Assembly: GCF_003254055.1 (NCBI RefSeq)
Contig: NZ_QKZT01000007.1
Location: 1 to 64,000 of the forward strand
From: Algoriphagus chordae
GTDB lineage: Bacteria; Bacteroidota; Bacteroidia; Cytophagales; Cyclobacteriaceae
Reading direction: 5' to 3'
DNA length: 64,000 nt
How positions within the stretch are numbered: position 1 is the stretch's first letter; each line of letters begins with the position of its first letter. Shown one piece after another: positions 18,251 through 26,788 of this stretch. The notes below the pieces were generated by a model. That model was not told the origin of the DNA and ran no database searches. It saw only the letters and a program-made list of their open reading frames with translations. The position numbers and the translations under genes were made by a program.

Positions 18251-18571
18251 TTAGGTAAGTGGAACTCCGTAAAGTCCGCTAAGAAAAAAGCCCGTAGTTG
18301 CGAGAAACAAGCATGCTCCAAACCAGCTGATTACTTGGACATCAATATGATGCCGCCCCATCTGCCAATTGTTGTAAACCCGTAAACCTCCTAGCAATCC
18401 TGAGATGGCACCGGTAACAAGAGATAGTTTCGACAATGCGACGTAAAAAGATTCCATATCTGATTCTACTTCTTGAAATTCTTCCACGCCCGGAGGAGTC
18501 TGCGCCATCAATTCCACGCAAGGCAAAGAGAGAATTAACAGGGAGCAAATGAGAAAATGACTTGCCTTCAT
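18251..18571 (-). CDS. TraE-like (DUF4134), pilin-like, first copy
   Basis: 106 residues: signal peptide ending near VELMAQ, an acidic stretch (EEFQEVESDMES), then two membrane helices around GGLRVYNNWQMGRHHIDVQV, the same motif as in the next gene (GGFRVYSKWNQG). It is a divergent paralogue, sharing topology and the central loop but little else. It overlaps the upstream gene by four bases. Both copies keep small residues in their helices, as expected of subunits that pack in a filament or pore. Confidence 0.75.
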   Translation of the reverse strand: MKASHFLICSLLILSLPCVELMAQTPPGVEEFQEVESDMESFYVALSKLSLVTGAISGLLGGLRVYNNWQMGRHHIDVQVISWFGACLFLATTGFFLSGLYGVPLT

Positions 18572-18939
18572 GAGAACACTACTTTCTTTTTCATTTCGAT
18601 TGTGTTCTCTTTAGCCAATGCAAACAAGGAATCAAGATTAGTCACCCCGCCAGTTGACTTGACTGGATTAATCTCCTTAAACTCCATTTTCTCCTCTTTT
18701 CCTTCTGTATTAGTTGAAGCGGGTTTTTCAGATTTTGACGTTGATTTGTTAACAAAATCTTCCTCCTCAACGACCATTGGCTTTTCGTCAAATTCTGATA
18801 GGTCAGACTGGAATGCATAGGAAGGCCTTTCCTGAGATTTGGCACGATGCGGTGTCCTTAACACATCAATGACGACGTTGACCGCATAGTACACTACATA
18901 GAAAAGGGCGAGATATAAAAAGAAGTCAGTCCAATTCAT
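18568..18939 (-). CDS. TraD-position membrane-anchored protein
   Basis: 123 residues. One N-terminal membrane helix (residues 5-25, DFFLYLALFYVVYYAVNVVI) is followed by a charged, low-complexity cytoplasmic tail rich in Glu, Lys and Ser with a predicted short helix at the C-terminus. The position between the TraB-like and TraE genes matches TraD in CTnDOT-like operons, but sequence identity is not evident by eye. Overlaps of four bases on either side place it in the transfer operon. Role unknown. Confidence 0.6.
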   Translation of the reverse strand: MNWTDFFLYLALFYVVYYAVNVVIDVLRTPHRAKSQERPSYAFQSDLSEFDEKPMVVEEEDFVNKSTSKSEKPASTNTEGKEEKMEFKEINPVKSTGGVTNLDSLFALAKENTIEMKKKVVFS

Positions 18940-19286
18940 AGCTTTAGTTGGTTTAGTGATTTTTTGATTTCGTTGACCAGTTCAGGATTGTTTTCCAGAA
19001 AATCCCAGCATACATAGTTCACGAGAGAGGTCACCTTGATCCCAAACAGGTAATTCACATGCTTAAAGACATCCTCTATTTTAGAGTCCATCCGGATCAA
19101 TCTCCGGTTTTCTCCATTTACTTTATAGTCTCGAATTCGCTCTAATAGCTCATCCACTTCTGGATTTCTATCCTCCTTTTCTACAATTCCACTATTGATG
19201 GATTCTGGCATTTTTTCTTCCCCAGGCGTAGGGATATCGCCTCGAACTCCTTGTACTAGTTTGTTTATATAGTTTCCACTTCCCAT
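18936..19286 (-). CDS. DUF3408-like transfer protein (TraB position)
   Basis: 116 residues. The N-terminal half is charged and probably disordered; the C-terminal part (RRLIRMDSKIEDVFKHVNYL with FGIKVTSLVNYVCWDFLENN) resembles the ribbon-helix-helix-like core of DUF3408 proteins, which follow ParA-like genes in Bacteroidota conjugative elements. It overlaps the ParA gene by 22 bases, so the pair is probably translated together. A DNA-binding partner role for the ATPase is plausible by analogy with ParA/ParB-like pairs, but is inference. Confidence 0.6.
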   Translation of the reverse strand: MGSGNYINKLVQGVRGDIPTPGEEKMPESINSGIVEKEDRNPEVDELLERIRDYKVNGENRRLIRMDSKIEDVFKHVNYLFGIKVTSLVNYVCWDFLENNPELVNEIKKSLNQLKL

Positions 19287-19912
19287 GAGGATTCGTCTAT
19301 GTAGTCATTAAAAATTTTGCTGAAAATTGGATCGAGAATTGGATCCAATGTTTTTGGAGAATAGGAAGTAGTTATTCTTTGAAAATCAATCCTATCAGAA
19401 ACCGGTGCGGTCAATTCCCCAAACTTGCTGAGCGCCTGATTGACACTGTCCAGCGTCTCATATTTCACCGAAGTTTTCACTCGATTTGGGATCAAGATGA
19501 TTTTGCTCTCTGGGTTGATTTTTTTGACCACATAGCAAAATTCAAAAGTGCTCGTAACGCTGTACTCATCGTAACAAAAGGGACATATGATCAACCCTGA
19601 ATCTTTAAAAACCTGAACCAGATTGTCGTCTGCCATCGTCCCAGCCAGATCAATTACTGTTAGCAGGTTTGGCACTCCGGCTGCTTCCTTGCGGATGTTC
19701 CGGAATCCAGAAATCTTCGATAGCTCTACTTCGTACAGCTTCTCATTTTCCAACAGGTCAGAATTAAGGTGTTTGTTATACAAAGACTGCTGAAAATCCA
19801 TATCGATGACTTTCACCTTTCTATTCTTCTTTTGGACTGAAAAGTTGGAAAAGAGTACCGCCAAAGTACTTTTACCGACGCCTCCTTTCTGATTGGCAAA
19901 TAGAATGATCAT
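19265..19912 (-). CDS. ParA/MinD-type ATPase (TraA)
   Basis: About 215 residues from ATG 19912, which gives MIILFANQKGGVGKSTLAVL; the longer reading to 19999 would lie over the end of the relaxase gene. The deviant Walker A motif KGGVGKST and the following VIDMDFQQS and VIDLAGTM blocks are diagnostic of ParA-family ATPases. In CTnDOT the matching gene is traA at the head of the transfer operon. It may place the element or the transfer machine in the cell, or help stability. It lies 10 bases after the relaxase stop. Confidence 0.88.
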   Translation of the reverse strand: MIILFANQKGGVGKSTLAVLFSNFSVQKKNRKVKVIDMDFQQSLYNKHLNSDLLENEKLYEVELSKISGFRNIRKEAAGVPNLLTVIDLAGTMADDNLVQVFKDSGLIICPFCYDEYSVTSTFEFCYVVKKINPESKIILIPNRVKTSVKYETLDSVNQALSKFGELTAPVSDRIDFQRITTSYSPKTLDPILDPIFSKIFNDYIDESSWEVETI

Positions 19913-19922
19913 TGTTATTTTT

Positions 19923-21281
19923 TTATCTGTTGATTTCATTGTCTCCACTGCGTTTTTTCTTTCTTTTCCTTCCATGGGTAGCCTCATCATCTTCGTCATT
20001 GGCTACATGTAGTATGGGTATCAAGTCGAATTCGTCATTGGCTACATGTAGTATGGGTATCAAGTCGAATTCGTCCTGGCTTTGTCCTGAAGAATGCTCC
20101 CCTGATAGGTTTAAATAATCTTCCAAAGCCTGTAGTTGATTTGGCTGAAGAATATCCTTGGTGGAAACAACTCCTTGTGAGGTCTTCAGGTAAGTATCTC
20201 CTTCTCTCCGATCAAACCTCAATGAATGATGCTCTAGCCCTTGCTGGATAGTGGAAAAGTCATTGAATGCTGATCTTAGCTTAACCTTACCTCCAATGAG
20301 ATCAATGGTATTGGACTTGTCAGTTTGATAAGCTTGTTGCTTCCCTTCTGCTTCAAGCAAGCGCTTGATTGGAAACACTTCGCTTCCTTTGAATACAATA
20401 TTATTGGCATTGTCTATCAGTGAATAGCCGTAAGGTGTCTTTGCATCCTTCCCGTGAAAAATCAATTGAACACCAAACTTGGCTGAGAGGAAATCCCCTA
20501 AATCCGAGCGATAACCAAGAAGCTTATCTGATACACCCCCGTGTTTCGGTTCAAATAATGGGATTGGGTCAGTTTTGTAGATTTTGGAATACTTATCCAG
20601 AATTGCTTTTAGCTGATTAGCTCTAGTTTTATCCAATTCATAGAATTGGAGCTTTTGATTGATCTCAGATATAGGGATTCGTCCTTGGACCGATCCGTAT
20701 TTGATCAATTCCAGTTGTTGATCCTTTTCCTTGAGCTTGTATCCAAGATTCTCTAAGAGCAACTTTCCCTGAGCCTTGGTGCTGAAACTGAATTCTTGAA
20801 GTGCATCAGTCGCTTTTTTTGCCTCTTGTTTCGGATTCAATCTCATGATCTCATTAATAGCTTCCTGAGCTCTTATTTTTTCAAATGAATCATTGATCTT
20901 CTTTCCTTCCTTATCAATTCTTGAGGACACTATATGGACATGGTTATTGGCCGTGTCCTTGTGAAAAACAATCAAGAAAGGATTTTGCCCATAGCCCATT
21001 TTATCCACCCACTCATGCGCGATGTCAGTTAGCTCCTCTTTTGTATATTCTCGCTCCTTGCAGCTGATCATAGCATGAAACTGCTTGTCCCTGACTATGG
21101 AATTTCGATTGGAGTGTGCAATCAAAAAGTTCTTCACCTCGTTCGGACCTATTTCTTTGGTATCCTGGAGATACCCAAAATTGCGCAACCGCATCAATTC
21201 CCCTTTTTCATTTTGGGTTTTATTTGTGTTGTAGGTCACACCCTTGAAGCTGCTAGTACTGGAAAGAATTTTAGCTCTCAT
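19923..21281 (-). CDS. Relaxase (MobB-like, relaxase/mobilisation nuclease family)
   Basis: 452 residues. The relaxase domain covers about residues 1-150, with metal-binding histidines H107, H114 and H116 in FHKDTANNHVHIVSSRI; a Tyr early in the protein (Y17 or Y37) would be the nicking residue. It starts the transfer by cutting at oriT and staying attached to the strand. The rest is helical and unknown. The C-terminal tail holds a 13-residue tandem duplication, encoded by a 39-base duplication at 19992-20069. It overlaps the MobC-like gene upstream by four bases. Confidence 0.88.
   Translation of the reverse strand: MRAKILSSTSSFKGVTYNTNKTQNEKGELMRLRNFGYLQDTKEIGPNEVKNFLIAHSNRNSIVRDKQFHAMISCKEREYTKEELTDIAHEWVDKMGYGQNPFLIVFHKDTANNHVHIVSSRIDKEGKKINDSFEKIRAQEAINEIMRLNPKQEAKKATDALQEFSFSTKAQGKLLLENLGYKLKEKDQQLELIKYGSVQGRIPISEINQKLQFYELDKTRANQLKAILDKYSKIYKTDPIPLFEPKHGGVSDKLLGYRSDLGDFLSAKFGVQLIFHGKDAKTPYGYSLIDNANNIVFKGSEVFPIKRLLEAEGKQQAYQTDKSNTIDLIGGKVKLRSAFNDFSTIQQGLEHHSLRFDRREGDTYLKTSQGVVSTKDILQPNQLQALEDYLNLSGEHSSGQSQDEFDLIPILHVANDEFDLIPILHVANDEDDEATHGRKRKKKRSGDNEINR
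19992..20069. repeat. 39-bp tandem duplication in the relaxase gene
   Basis: Two perfect 39-base copies (19992-20030 and 20031-20069) duplicate 13 residues (FDLIPILHVANDE) near the relaxase C-terminus. The frame is kept. Perfect identity implies a recent event or slippage. Confidence 0.9.
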
Positions 21282-21643
21282 CTGATTGCTTGATAGATTT
21301 GTTTCAAAAGCCTATTCATAAAATCTCGGTGCTCGATGTGCTTTGACATGAGCATGGTATGATCCTTAAAAACCGAGGGAGAAATTTTGTCCCTATAGGT
21401 ATTGGCATGCTTTGCCAATTGGTTGATATTATTGTTCACCCGTGCCTGTTCAGAGACAAGATTTTCAATGGAATCCAGGAGCCCACTGAGGTCAATGATT
21501 TTTGCATTTTCACTGCTCAGCTTCATCCTGATCAATTGACTCAATGACATCTTAAGTGACTGACTTTCCTCTTTCAATCGGGTATAGATCTCCGGCTTTA
21601 ACCTGACAGATACCCAAGAAAGATTCTCTCTTTTCTCTTTCAT
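21278..21643 (-). CDS. MobC-like mobilisation protein (ribbon-helix-helix)
   Basis: 121 residues. The N-terminal part WVSVRLKPEIYTRLKEESQS followed by a helix with LSQLIRMKL is a ribbon-helix-helix pattern; the C-terminal half (QARVNNNINQLAKHANTYRD) is the typical MobC/relaxosome motif. Such proteins bind oriT and open DNA for the relaxase. It is the first gene of the mob operon and overlaps the relaxase start by four bases. A perfect inverted repeat sits 81-120 bases upstream. Confidence 0.85.
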   Translation of the reverse strand: MKEKRENLSWVSVRLKPEIYTRLKEESQSLKMSLSQLIRMKLSSENAKIIDLSGLLDSIENLVSEQARVNNNINQLAKHANTYRDKISPSVFKDHTMLMSKHIEHRDFMNRLLKQIYQAIR

Positions 21644-21723
21644 GACTGCGTGTTAGCAGGAGTAAAGAATTGGAATTGTGTGGTGAAAAAAAATACCTAG
21701 AAATGCGCAAAAATGACAAATTG

Positions 21724-21763
21724 GTATATCTGCGTAGCTATATATTTATATACGCAGATATAC
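21724..21763. promoter_or_regulatory. Perfect 13-bp inverted repeat upstream of mob genes (oriT or operator candidate)
   Basis: Arms GTATATCTGCGTA (21724-21736) and its exact complement (21751-21763) flank a 14-base AT spacer. It lies in the 152-base gap between the mobC-like gene and the LuxR-type gene. Inverted repeats next to mob genes often mark oriT or the site of a relaxosome protein; an operator for mob expression is equally possible. Confidence 0.55.
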
Positions 21764-21795
21764 TTACTAAATAGGTTCAAACCCTGATTTTTGAA

Positions 21796-22716
21796 TTATG
21801 AATAGGAGTTTAGGGAGTTAATCAACTCAACCCTGTTTTTAGTTTCTGATTTTCTATAAATAGATTGGAGGTGCTTATTTACAGTTCTTTCAGAAATAAA
21901 AAGTATTTCAGCGGCTTCCTTACTGGTCAATCCTTGCGCAACCTGTTCCGCTACTTCTGATTCTCTTTTGGTGAGTCCTGTTTGGTTACACCATTCTGTG
22001 AAAATGCCTTCTGTATCAAGCTCCTTTTTTAAATCAAATTGCTTTAGCTTTTCAAATGCCTCTCGATTTTCATAAATCACCTGCTTCACAAACAAAAAAG
22101 TAATGATAATAAAGCCGCAATTTGTAAAAATCACTTCTACTAATTGGGATGTTTTGAGATAGCTAAATAGAGGCAAAATAGCCCATGGGCACATGGCTCC
22201 ATAAGTAAGAATTGCCTCCAAAGAATTTTTATTGTCACGAAATTTCTCTCGTATTGATGCCAATATTTTATACACTAGAAAAAAGGCATACCCCAAGGGT
22301 ATAGCAAGACCATACCACAACGTCTTAGGTAAATCATCGAACAAAGGATAGAGTATGCAAAAGAAAATAAAAAACGGAAGAATTAAGAACAGCCAAACCC
22401 CATATTTAGCTTGCCACTTTAACTCATCCATATCATAAGCCTTGTAAAAATAATAAGGGAAAAATGCTCCCATAAAAAACCCAGATCCATAGGCCAAATT
22501 CATTTGAATCTTAATAGGCAATGAAAGTTTCGGGTCAGGAAAAAGACCCCCTGCAACATTATAAATTATAAGTAGCCCTAGTAAAATCAGGTAATACAAC
22601 CGTTTCTTTTCGGACGGTCTTTGAAGATGAATTATTAATTGCTGCACAAAAAAGATGCACTCAACCAAGACAAAAACAAATGTCATCAAGTGCATTTCCG
22701 TTCCAAATACTGTCAT
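21796..22716 (-). CDS. Membrane-bound LuxR-type transcription regulator
   Basis: 306 residues. Residues 1-215 carry about seven membrane helices (7TM-like sensor part); residues 240-303 form a GerE/LuxR helix-turn-helix with LTKRESEVAEQVAQGLTSKE and ILFISERTVNKHLQSIYRKS. The protein would sense a signal in the membrane and act on DNA while anchored; the signal is unknown. It has no receiver domain. It overlaps the acetyltransferase gene by four bases, so the two form an operon inside the ICE. It may control transfer or cargo genes, which is inference. Confidence 0.8.
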   Translation of the reverse strand: MTVFGTEMHLMTFVFVLVECIFFVQQLIIHLQRPSEKKRLYYLILLGLLIIYNVAGGLFPDPKLSLPIKIQMNLAYGSGFFMGAFFPYYFYKAYDMDELKWQAKYGVWLFLILPFFIFFCILYPLFDDLPKTLWYGLAIPLGYAFFLVYKILASIREKFRDNKNSLEAILTYGAMCPWAILPLFSYLKTSQLVEVIFTNCGFIIITFLFVKQVIYENREAFEKLKQFDLKKELDTEGIFTEWCNQTGLTKRESEVAEQVAQGLTSKEAAEILFISERTVNKHLQSIYRKSETKNRVELINSLNSYS

Positions 22717-23282
22717 AACGCTTCCTTTCTGTAGAAGTAAAATGGAAAACCAAACTGACTGGATGAAGCATAAACTGAGAACCCTAAATTCTCATACCAT
22801 TTAAAATTTCGCTCGGTAGATGTCTCCAAGCATACAGGAAGATTCTTACTTTTTGCTATGTCCAGAACTGAATTCATTAGGCTAGATCCCTCACCTTTAC
22901 CCTGGCTTTCTGGCTCTACTCCAATGAACCAGAGATATAGAAAGGGATCTTTCGGCTGAGCTGCTTCTATGCTTGCCTCTCTCTTCAGAACTTTTGGAAT
23001 CTTAGGAATTCCAATGCCATTCAGAGCAAGTTTCAAATCCCAAAGCCATAAGCTCAATGGCTTTTGCTTTTGGGTGGAATACTTGATCAGCACACAGGAT
23101 TTTCCAGAATCAGAAATGAAGACCTCTCCATTCCTTAGGCAGTTCTCCAAGCTATATTCCATCAAGACTTCTCTTCCTTTGGATGAATTTCCTACCACAA
23201 AATCAACAGATTTATTCCCCTCAAAGGAATCCACTAGCACCTTTATGACTTTTGTTCTATCTGATTCTAAGAATTTTCTCAT
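22713..23282 (-). CDS. GNAT-family N-acetyltransferase
   Basis: 189 residues. The C-terminal part shows the GNAT acetyl-CoA pattern: strand LYLWFIGVEPESQGKGEGSS (motif A, with Q/RxxGxG/A as QGKGEG), then LETSTERNFKWYENLGFSVY. The N-terminus MRKFLESDRTKVIKVLVDSF matches a group of GNATs often seen in Bacteroidota. Substrate unknown; it could be a small molecule or peptide. It lies upstream of, and overlaps, the LuxR-type gene. Confidence 0.82.
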   Translation of the reverse strand: MRKFLESDRTKVIKVLVDSFEGNKSVDFVVGNSSKGREVLMEYSLENCLRNGEVFISDSGKSCVLIKYSTQKQKPLSLWLWDLKLALNGIGIPKIPKVLKREASIEAAQPKDPFLYLWFIGVEPESQGKGEGSSLMNSVLDIAKSKNLPVCLETSTERNFKWYENLGFSVYASSSQFGFPFYFYRKEAL

Positions 23283-23895
23283 GTTTTAGTCTATTAAAAT
23301 TTAACCGAGTTGCGAGGTGAAATCCCTCCATTTTGGATGATTCTGCTAGGAATCTCTAAAAGGGCAAGTTCGTGTTTGGGAGAAAATTCGTCAGAATTTG
23401 TGTCACAAATACACAACTTGCATGGCACACGCAAAGGATGCCCTACCTCTCATTTTCTACAAAAATCCTGTTACTACCTCAACGGTTCAAAAGCTGTCGC
23501 CGTATCGCAAAACCATAAAATTTTAAAATTGAATTCCAACTCTTAAGGTTGTGAACTAGATGCATTGCACTTATTTCATGATATATCTAGATATTCCTAT
23601 ATCTGGATATATATCCGCATATATCAAATCCCAGAAATACAGTAAAACAGTTTTGAAATACACTTATAAGTATATATTTGCCAAATAATACCATTTCGAA
23701 AACTGGCAAGTAGAAATAACAACTATTCTTTTCCCCCATTAGAAATGGATTGTGATCATGATTAATCACAGAAATTGGATAATTTGTAGATGCAGACTTA
23801 ACTATTCCGTGTGAATATATCCACATATACAAATATATGGTTTTGCGATATTTTTGAAAATTATATAGCTTTAAAAAAGTAAAAACTTACTACTA
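23283..23895. promoter_or_regulatory. AT-rich gene-free stretch with short palindromes
   Basis: This 613-base gap between the divergent GNAT and XRE genes has no convincing gene. From 23580 it is very AT-rich and holds several palindromes, the clearest being GGATATATATCC at 23605-23616, and related TATATCCACATATA-like tracts near 23815-23835. They may be binding sites of the XRE regulator or of the LuxR-type protein. The clustering is seen; the role is inferred. Confidence 0.4.
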
Positions 23896-24282
23896 GTGAC
23901 TGAAAATCAGCGAATAAAAATCATCCGGAAATTTTTAGGCATGACCCAAGTGGATTTTGGAGCATCCATAGGATTAACGCAGGCTGGATATTCAGATATA
24001 GAAAGAGGCAAAAACAAGGTCTCCGGCAAAATAAAAATCATGTTGAAACGGGAGCACCATGTGAACTTGGCCTGGCTGGAAAGCGGCGAAGGAGAAATGA
24101 TAGCCACCATCATCCCAAATCAAGAATGGAGTCCAGAAAGGTTTGCCGACGACCAAAAACAGATCGAAAACCTAAAAGTAGAAATCGATCGCCTCAGCGC
24201 TGAAAACAAACTTTACCGTGAACTCCTGGATTCCAAACTCAAGATGATAGCTACTTTGGAGGAGAGGTTTGGGAAGGGGTAG
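23896..24282 (+). CDS. XRE-family regulator with C-terminal coiled coil
   Basis: 128 residues from a GTG start at 23896. Residues 5-60 form an XRE helix-turn-helix (RKFLGMTQVDFGASIGLTQA, then GYSDIERGKNKVSGKI); residues 88-125 form a coiled coil (IENLKVEIDRLSAENKLYRE), probably for dimerisation. The form is common in phage- and ICE-borne regulators of Bacteroidota. It is one of few plus-strand genes in the element. The 3' 150 bases recur as a decayed copy at 26581-26730. Confidence 0.82.
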   Translation: MTENQRIKIIRKFLGMTQVDFGASIGLTQAGYSDIERGKNKVSGKIKIMLKREHHVNLAWLESGEGEMIATIIPNQEWSPERFADDQKQIENLKVEIDRLSAENKLYRELLDSKLKMIATLEERFGKG

Positions 24283-24470
24283 GTTCGGCACTCATTTTAG
24301 ATTATCCGAAATTGAGAAAAAGTAACCCGCGTTAGGAATCAATAAAAACCGCAACTAAAATTATAAGACCTCAGTTTCATAATTAAATTGGTTTGGATGT
24401 AATTGCTAAATTTGATCTCAAACTAGCCAAGCATATTCAATACTTTCGATTTCTAGTTGCCTGAATTACT

Positions 24471-25391
24471 TTATAATACGCAGGGACGGTACCACCTTAT
24501 TGGATCTCCAGCTAAAACAGAAATTATTCCATTCACTATTTCTTTTCCACCACCTATAGGATTATAAATTCCAACAATTCTAGGAGTAGTTTTTGTATTA
24601 ACCTCATCGTAAAGAACAGCTTTAATTGATCCAAGAGAAAGTATGGCATTTTGAATAGTAGTCTGATTTATTTCGCTGGGGAGAGGTAATGAAGTCGCTA
24701 CATTCTCTCCAGTTATTCCAAGGGTTTGAATTGTCAACGACCCAGTTAGTTTCCCAGCCTCTGCAGCAACAGCTAAGGCACCTAAGCTGGACAGGTTCAC
24801 CTCACCTTTCGTTACTTTGACTGATGCCGTCATACGTAAACCCACTCCGATGTACACAGGAACAATTACCAGATCGCCTAAATCTTCATTCTTGACAAAT
24901 TCTTTATTATTCTCTTCACAAAATGGGTTAATCCTCGGAGCGGCAGACACAACATATCTTGTTGGTAATTTAAGTGAGTCAGCATATAATGGAACTCTAT
25001 CCCCTTTATTTGTAACTCTTTTCACATAAATCGGAAGCTGGGTGGCGTCAACGCTAATGTAGTCGAGGACTACTTGGTAGCTGTTATTCTTATAACCAAT
25101 TGTAGCCGGCCCGAAGGAGCCAGAGGCCTCCCCATCTAAATGAGTGACAGCAAGTCGAACTGCTTGATCAGGAAGTGATTCTATAAGCTTTTTGTAGTTT
25201 TCTTCATGCGATGATCCCTCACAACTTCCTGGACAACTTCTCCCCGGCTCTTGAAAAACAGGAAGTGGATCGATAGGGATATAGGTATAAGCAGAGTTTT
25301 CCTCGCCCATAGTTTGCGGCAAGTTTTGTAATCCTTTACATCCTGCAGTTAGGACTAGAAGAGGAACAAGGTATAATGTGAACTTTTTCAT
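24471..25391 (-). CDS. Cargo lipoprotein of unknown function
   Basis: 306 residues; signal MKKFTLYLVPLLVLTAGC with lipidated Cys18. The mature part is beta-rich, with a Cys pair (CPGSC) near residue 55 and single Cys residues near the middle and the C-terminus (RWYRPCVL). A small-residue segment around 200-235 (LGALAVAAEAGKLTGSLTIQ) might be a hairpin or membrane-inserting region. I do not recognise the family. It is the only gene between the XRE gene and the decayed primase copy, so it occupies a cargo slot of the ICE. Confidence 0.65.
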   Translation of the reverse strand: MKKFTLYLVPLLVLTAGCKGLQNLPQTMGEENSAYTYIPIDPLPVFQEPGRSCPGSCEGSSHEENYKKLIESLPDQAVRLAVTHLDGEASGSFGPATIGYKNNSYQVVLDYISVDATQLPIYVKRVTNKGDRVPLYADSLKLPTRYVVSAAPRINPFCEENNKEFVKNEDLGDLVIVPVYIGVGLRMTASVKVTKGEVNLSSLGALAVAAEAGKLTGSLTIQTLGITGENVATSLPLPSEINQTTIQNAILSLGSIKAVLYDEVNTKTTPRIVGIYNPIGGGKEIVNGIISVLAGDPIRWYRPCVL

Positions 25392-25770
25392 GATTTAGGC
25401 ACTTATTTATTCTAATTTTAAAACTTAAATTAATGACATCTCAACAAGACACCTAGTTTTCAAATGTCCGCTCATAAACTTCTTAAATTCAATTAACTCA
25501 AGCTTCCCAAATGAACTTGTCTCCTATAGCAAACTCACTCTTGAAAGTTTCTGAATAGGTCCAGTAAGCATATTTCAATCAGGCCTTAGCAGAAAAATCA
25601 ATTTAATTGCATCCGGATTTAAGCCCGAATAAAAGTAAAAGTTGGTTTAATCTGACTCTCCATATCTCGATCATCGAGGAAGCAAAATCATGTTTCAAAA
25701 ATTGATCAAAAACAGGAGATACTCGCTGCTACTAAAAGACTCCTTCAAGAAAATGAATTCTTTTAACAAA
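25392..25770. other. Gene-free stretch upstream of the cargo lipoprotein
   Basis: About 380 AT-rich bases with no coding signal that I trust. It would hold the lipoprotein promoter; no clear TAnnTTTG box stands out. It ends at the terminator-like palindrome of the decayed primase copy. Confidence 0.4.
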
Positions 25771-25796
25771 AAAAATACCCTGTACAGGGTATTTTT
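25771..25796 (-). terminator. Terminator of the decayed primase copy
   Basis: A 26-bp perfect palindrome centred on TGTACA, with arms AAAAATACCC and its complement; the A/T ends give a T-run in either direction. A nearly identical palindrome follows the intact primase gene at 29151-29175, showing that the terminator was duplicated with the gene. Confidence 0.75.
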
Positions 25797-25823
25797 GTAT
25801 TTAAAAAGAAAAAATTGAACGTA

Positions 25824-26463
25824 TCAATGCCTTGTATGTTTCTGATCCCCCCTAATAATACTACTCTTTAAAAACTCATTTACATCCTCATAGCCTTGAT
25901 AACGATACCTTTGATCGGTCACTTGTGTCTGGGATCTCCATATTCCTTCAACATCTCTAGTACTGATTTTGAGAGTCGAAATCAGCTTCCCAAATTTATC
26001 TCTGGCACCCTTTAGCATATTCAGGTCCCAATGGGTAGAAATTGCATTGCTGCGGCAATAATGGTACAATTGGACTGCTTTCATGAAAAACCCCGTGTAC
26101 TTTTCACCAGTGGCATCATTATCCAAATAAAGGTCCACCCCCTCATTCTCTTTCAAAATATCCAGCATTAACCGTAAACTGAGATTGGTTGTACTATTCA
26201 AAATGATGGCTTTAAAATTTGTGGCTCCAGAAAGCTTTAAGTAACTCAGAAAGCAAAACCAACCTTCAAAGATCTTTGTCCTTTTTGGTTCCCCTAAAAC
26301 TTGAACAGATATTCCTCCTCCCATAATATTCCCATTAAAAATGGAAGATCTAAGCACCCATCCTCCAGACTCATTGGGAAAACCTACAGCGAAGTAATTC
26401 TTTTCCTTATTGTTCCAATGTACCCCACTCGGCGTAGTCGAATTATTGCTAAGGACTGGGTGA
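25824..26463 (-). pseudogene. Decayed copy of the Toprim primase-like gene
   Basis: The open part (25824-26357) aligns with residues 171-346 of the intact gene at 29204, including GGGISVQVLG, TKIFEGWFCFLSYLKLSGAT and the Toprim motif DLYLDNDATGEKY. Homology continues upstream to about 26463, but an internal deletion removes the segment between the IRTRG and VHW parts and breaks the frame; the N-terminal third is gone. A Cys replaces the Asp that follows the conserved EGWF in the intact gene (EGWFCF for EGWFDF). It is therefore a 5'-truncated, internally deleted remnant. Confidence 0.8.
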
Positions 26464-26580
26464 AATTTGAAATTGGCCTAAGATCATAAACTTTTTCTCA
26501 CTGGCATATCAGAATATTCTAGATGATATTAAAGCGTAGTTAAAAAACTACTCTTAGGCTAATTCTATACCTAGACGGGC

Positions 26581-26730
26581 CCAGAAAGATTTGCCGACGA
26601 CCAAAAACTAATCTAAAACCTAAAAGTAGAAATCGAACGCCTCAACGCTGAAAACAAACTTTACCGTGAACTCCTAGATTCCAAACTCAAGATGATAGCT
26701 ACTTTGGAGGAGAGGTTTGGGAAGGTGTAG
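26581..26730 (+). pseudogene. Decayed 3' fragment of the XRE regulator gene
   Basis: These 150 bases are nearly identical to the last 150 bases of the XRE gene (24133-24282), covering the coiled coil, and end at the matching TAG. A point change makes an in-frame stop early in the fragment. There is no helix-turn-helix part. Its 5' edge marks a recombination breakpoint. Confidence 0.85.
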
Positions 26731-26788
26731 ATGGATTAGTATTACCGGTACAACGATTAAATAAATATGGCACATGCTATTAGCCGCT

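Noticed and set aside
23310..23546. 78-residue plus-strand frame before the XRE gene
   Set aside because: Composition is unlike proteins nearby, and there is no domain, start signal or partner.
23587..23832. 81-residue minus-strand frame in the AT-rich gap
   Set aside because: It reads through palindromic AT tracts, giving runs of Tyr, Ile and Phe typical of chance frames.
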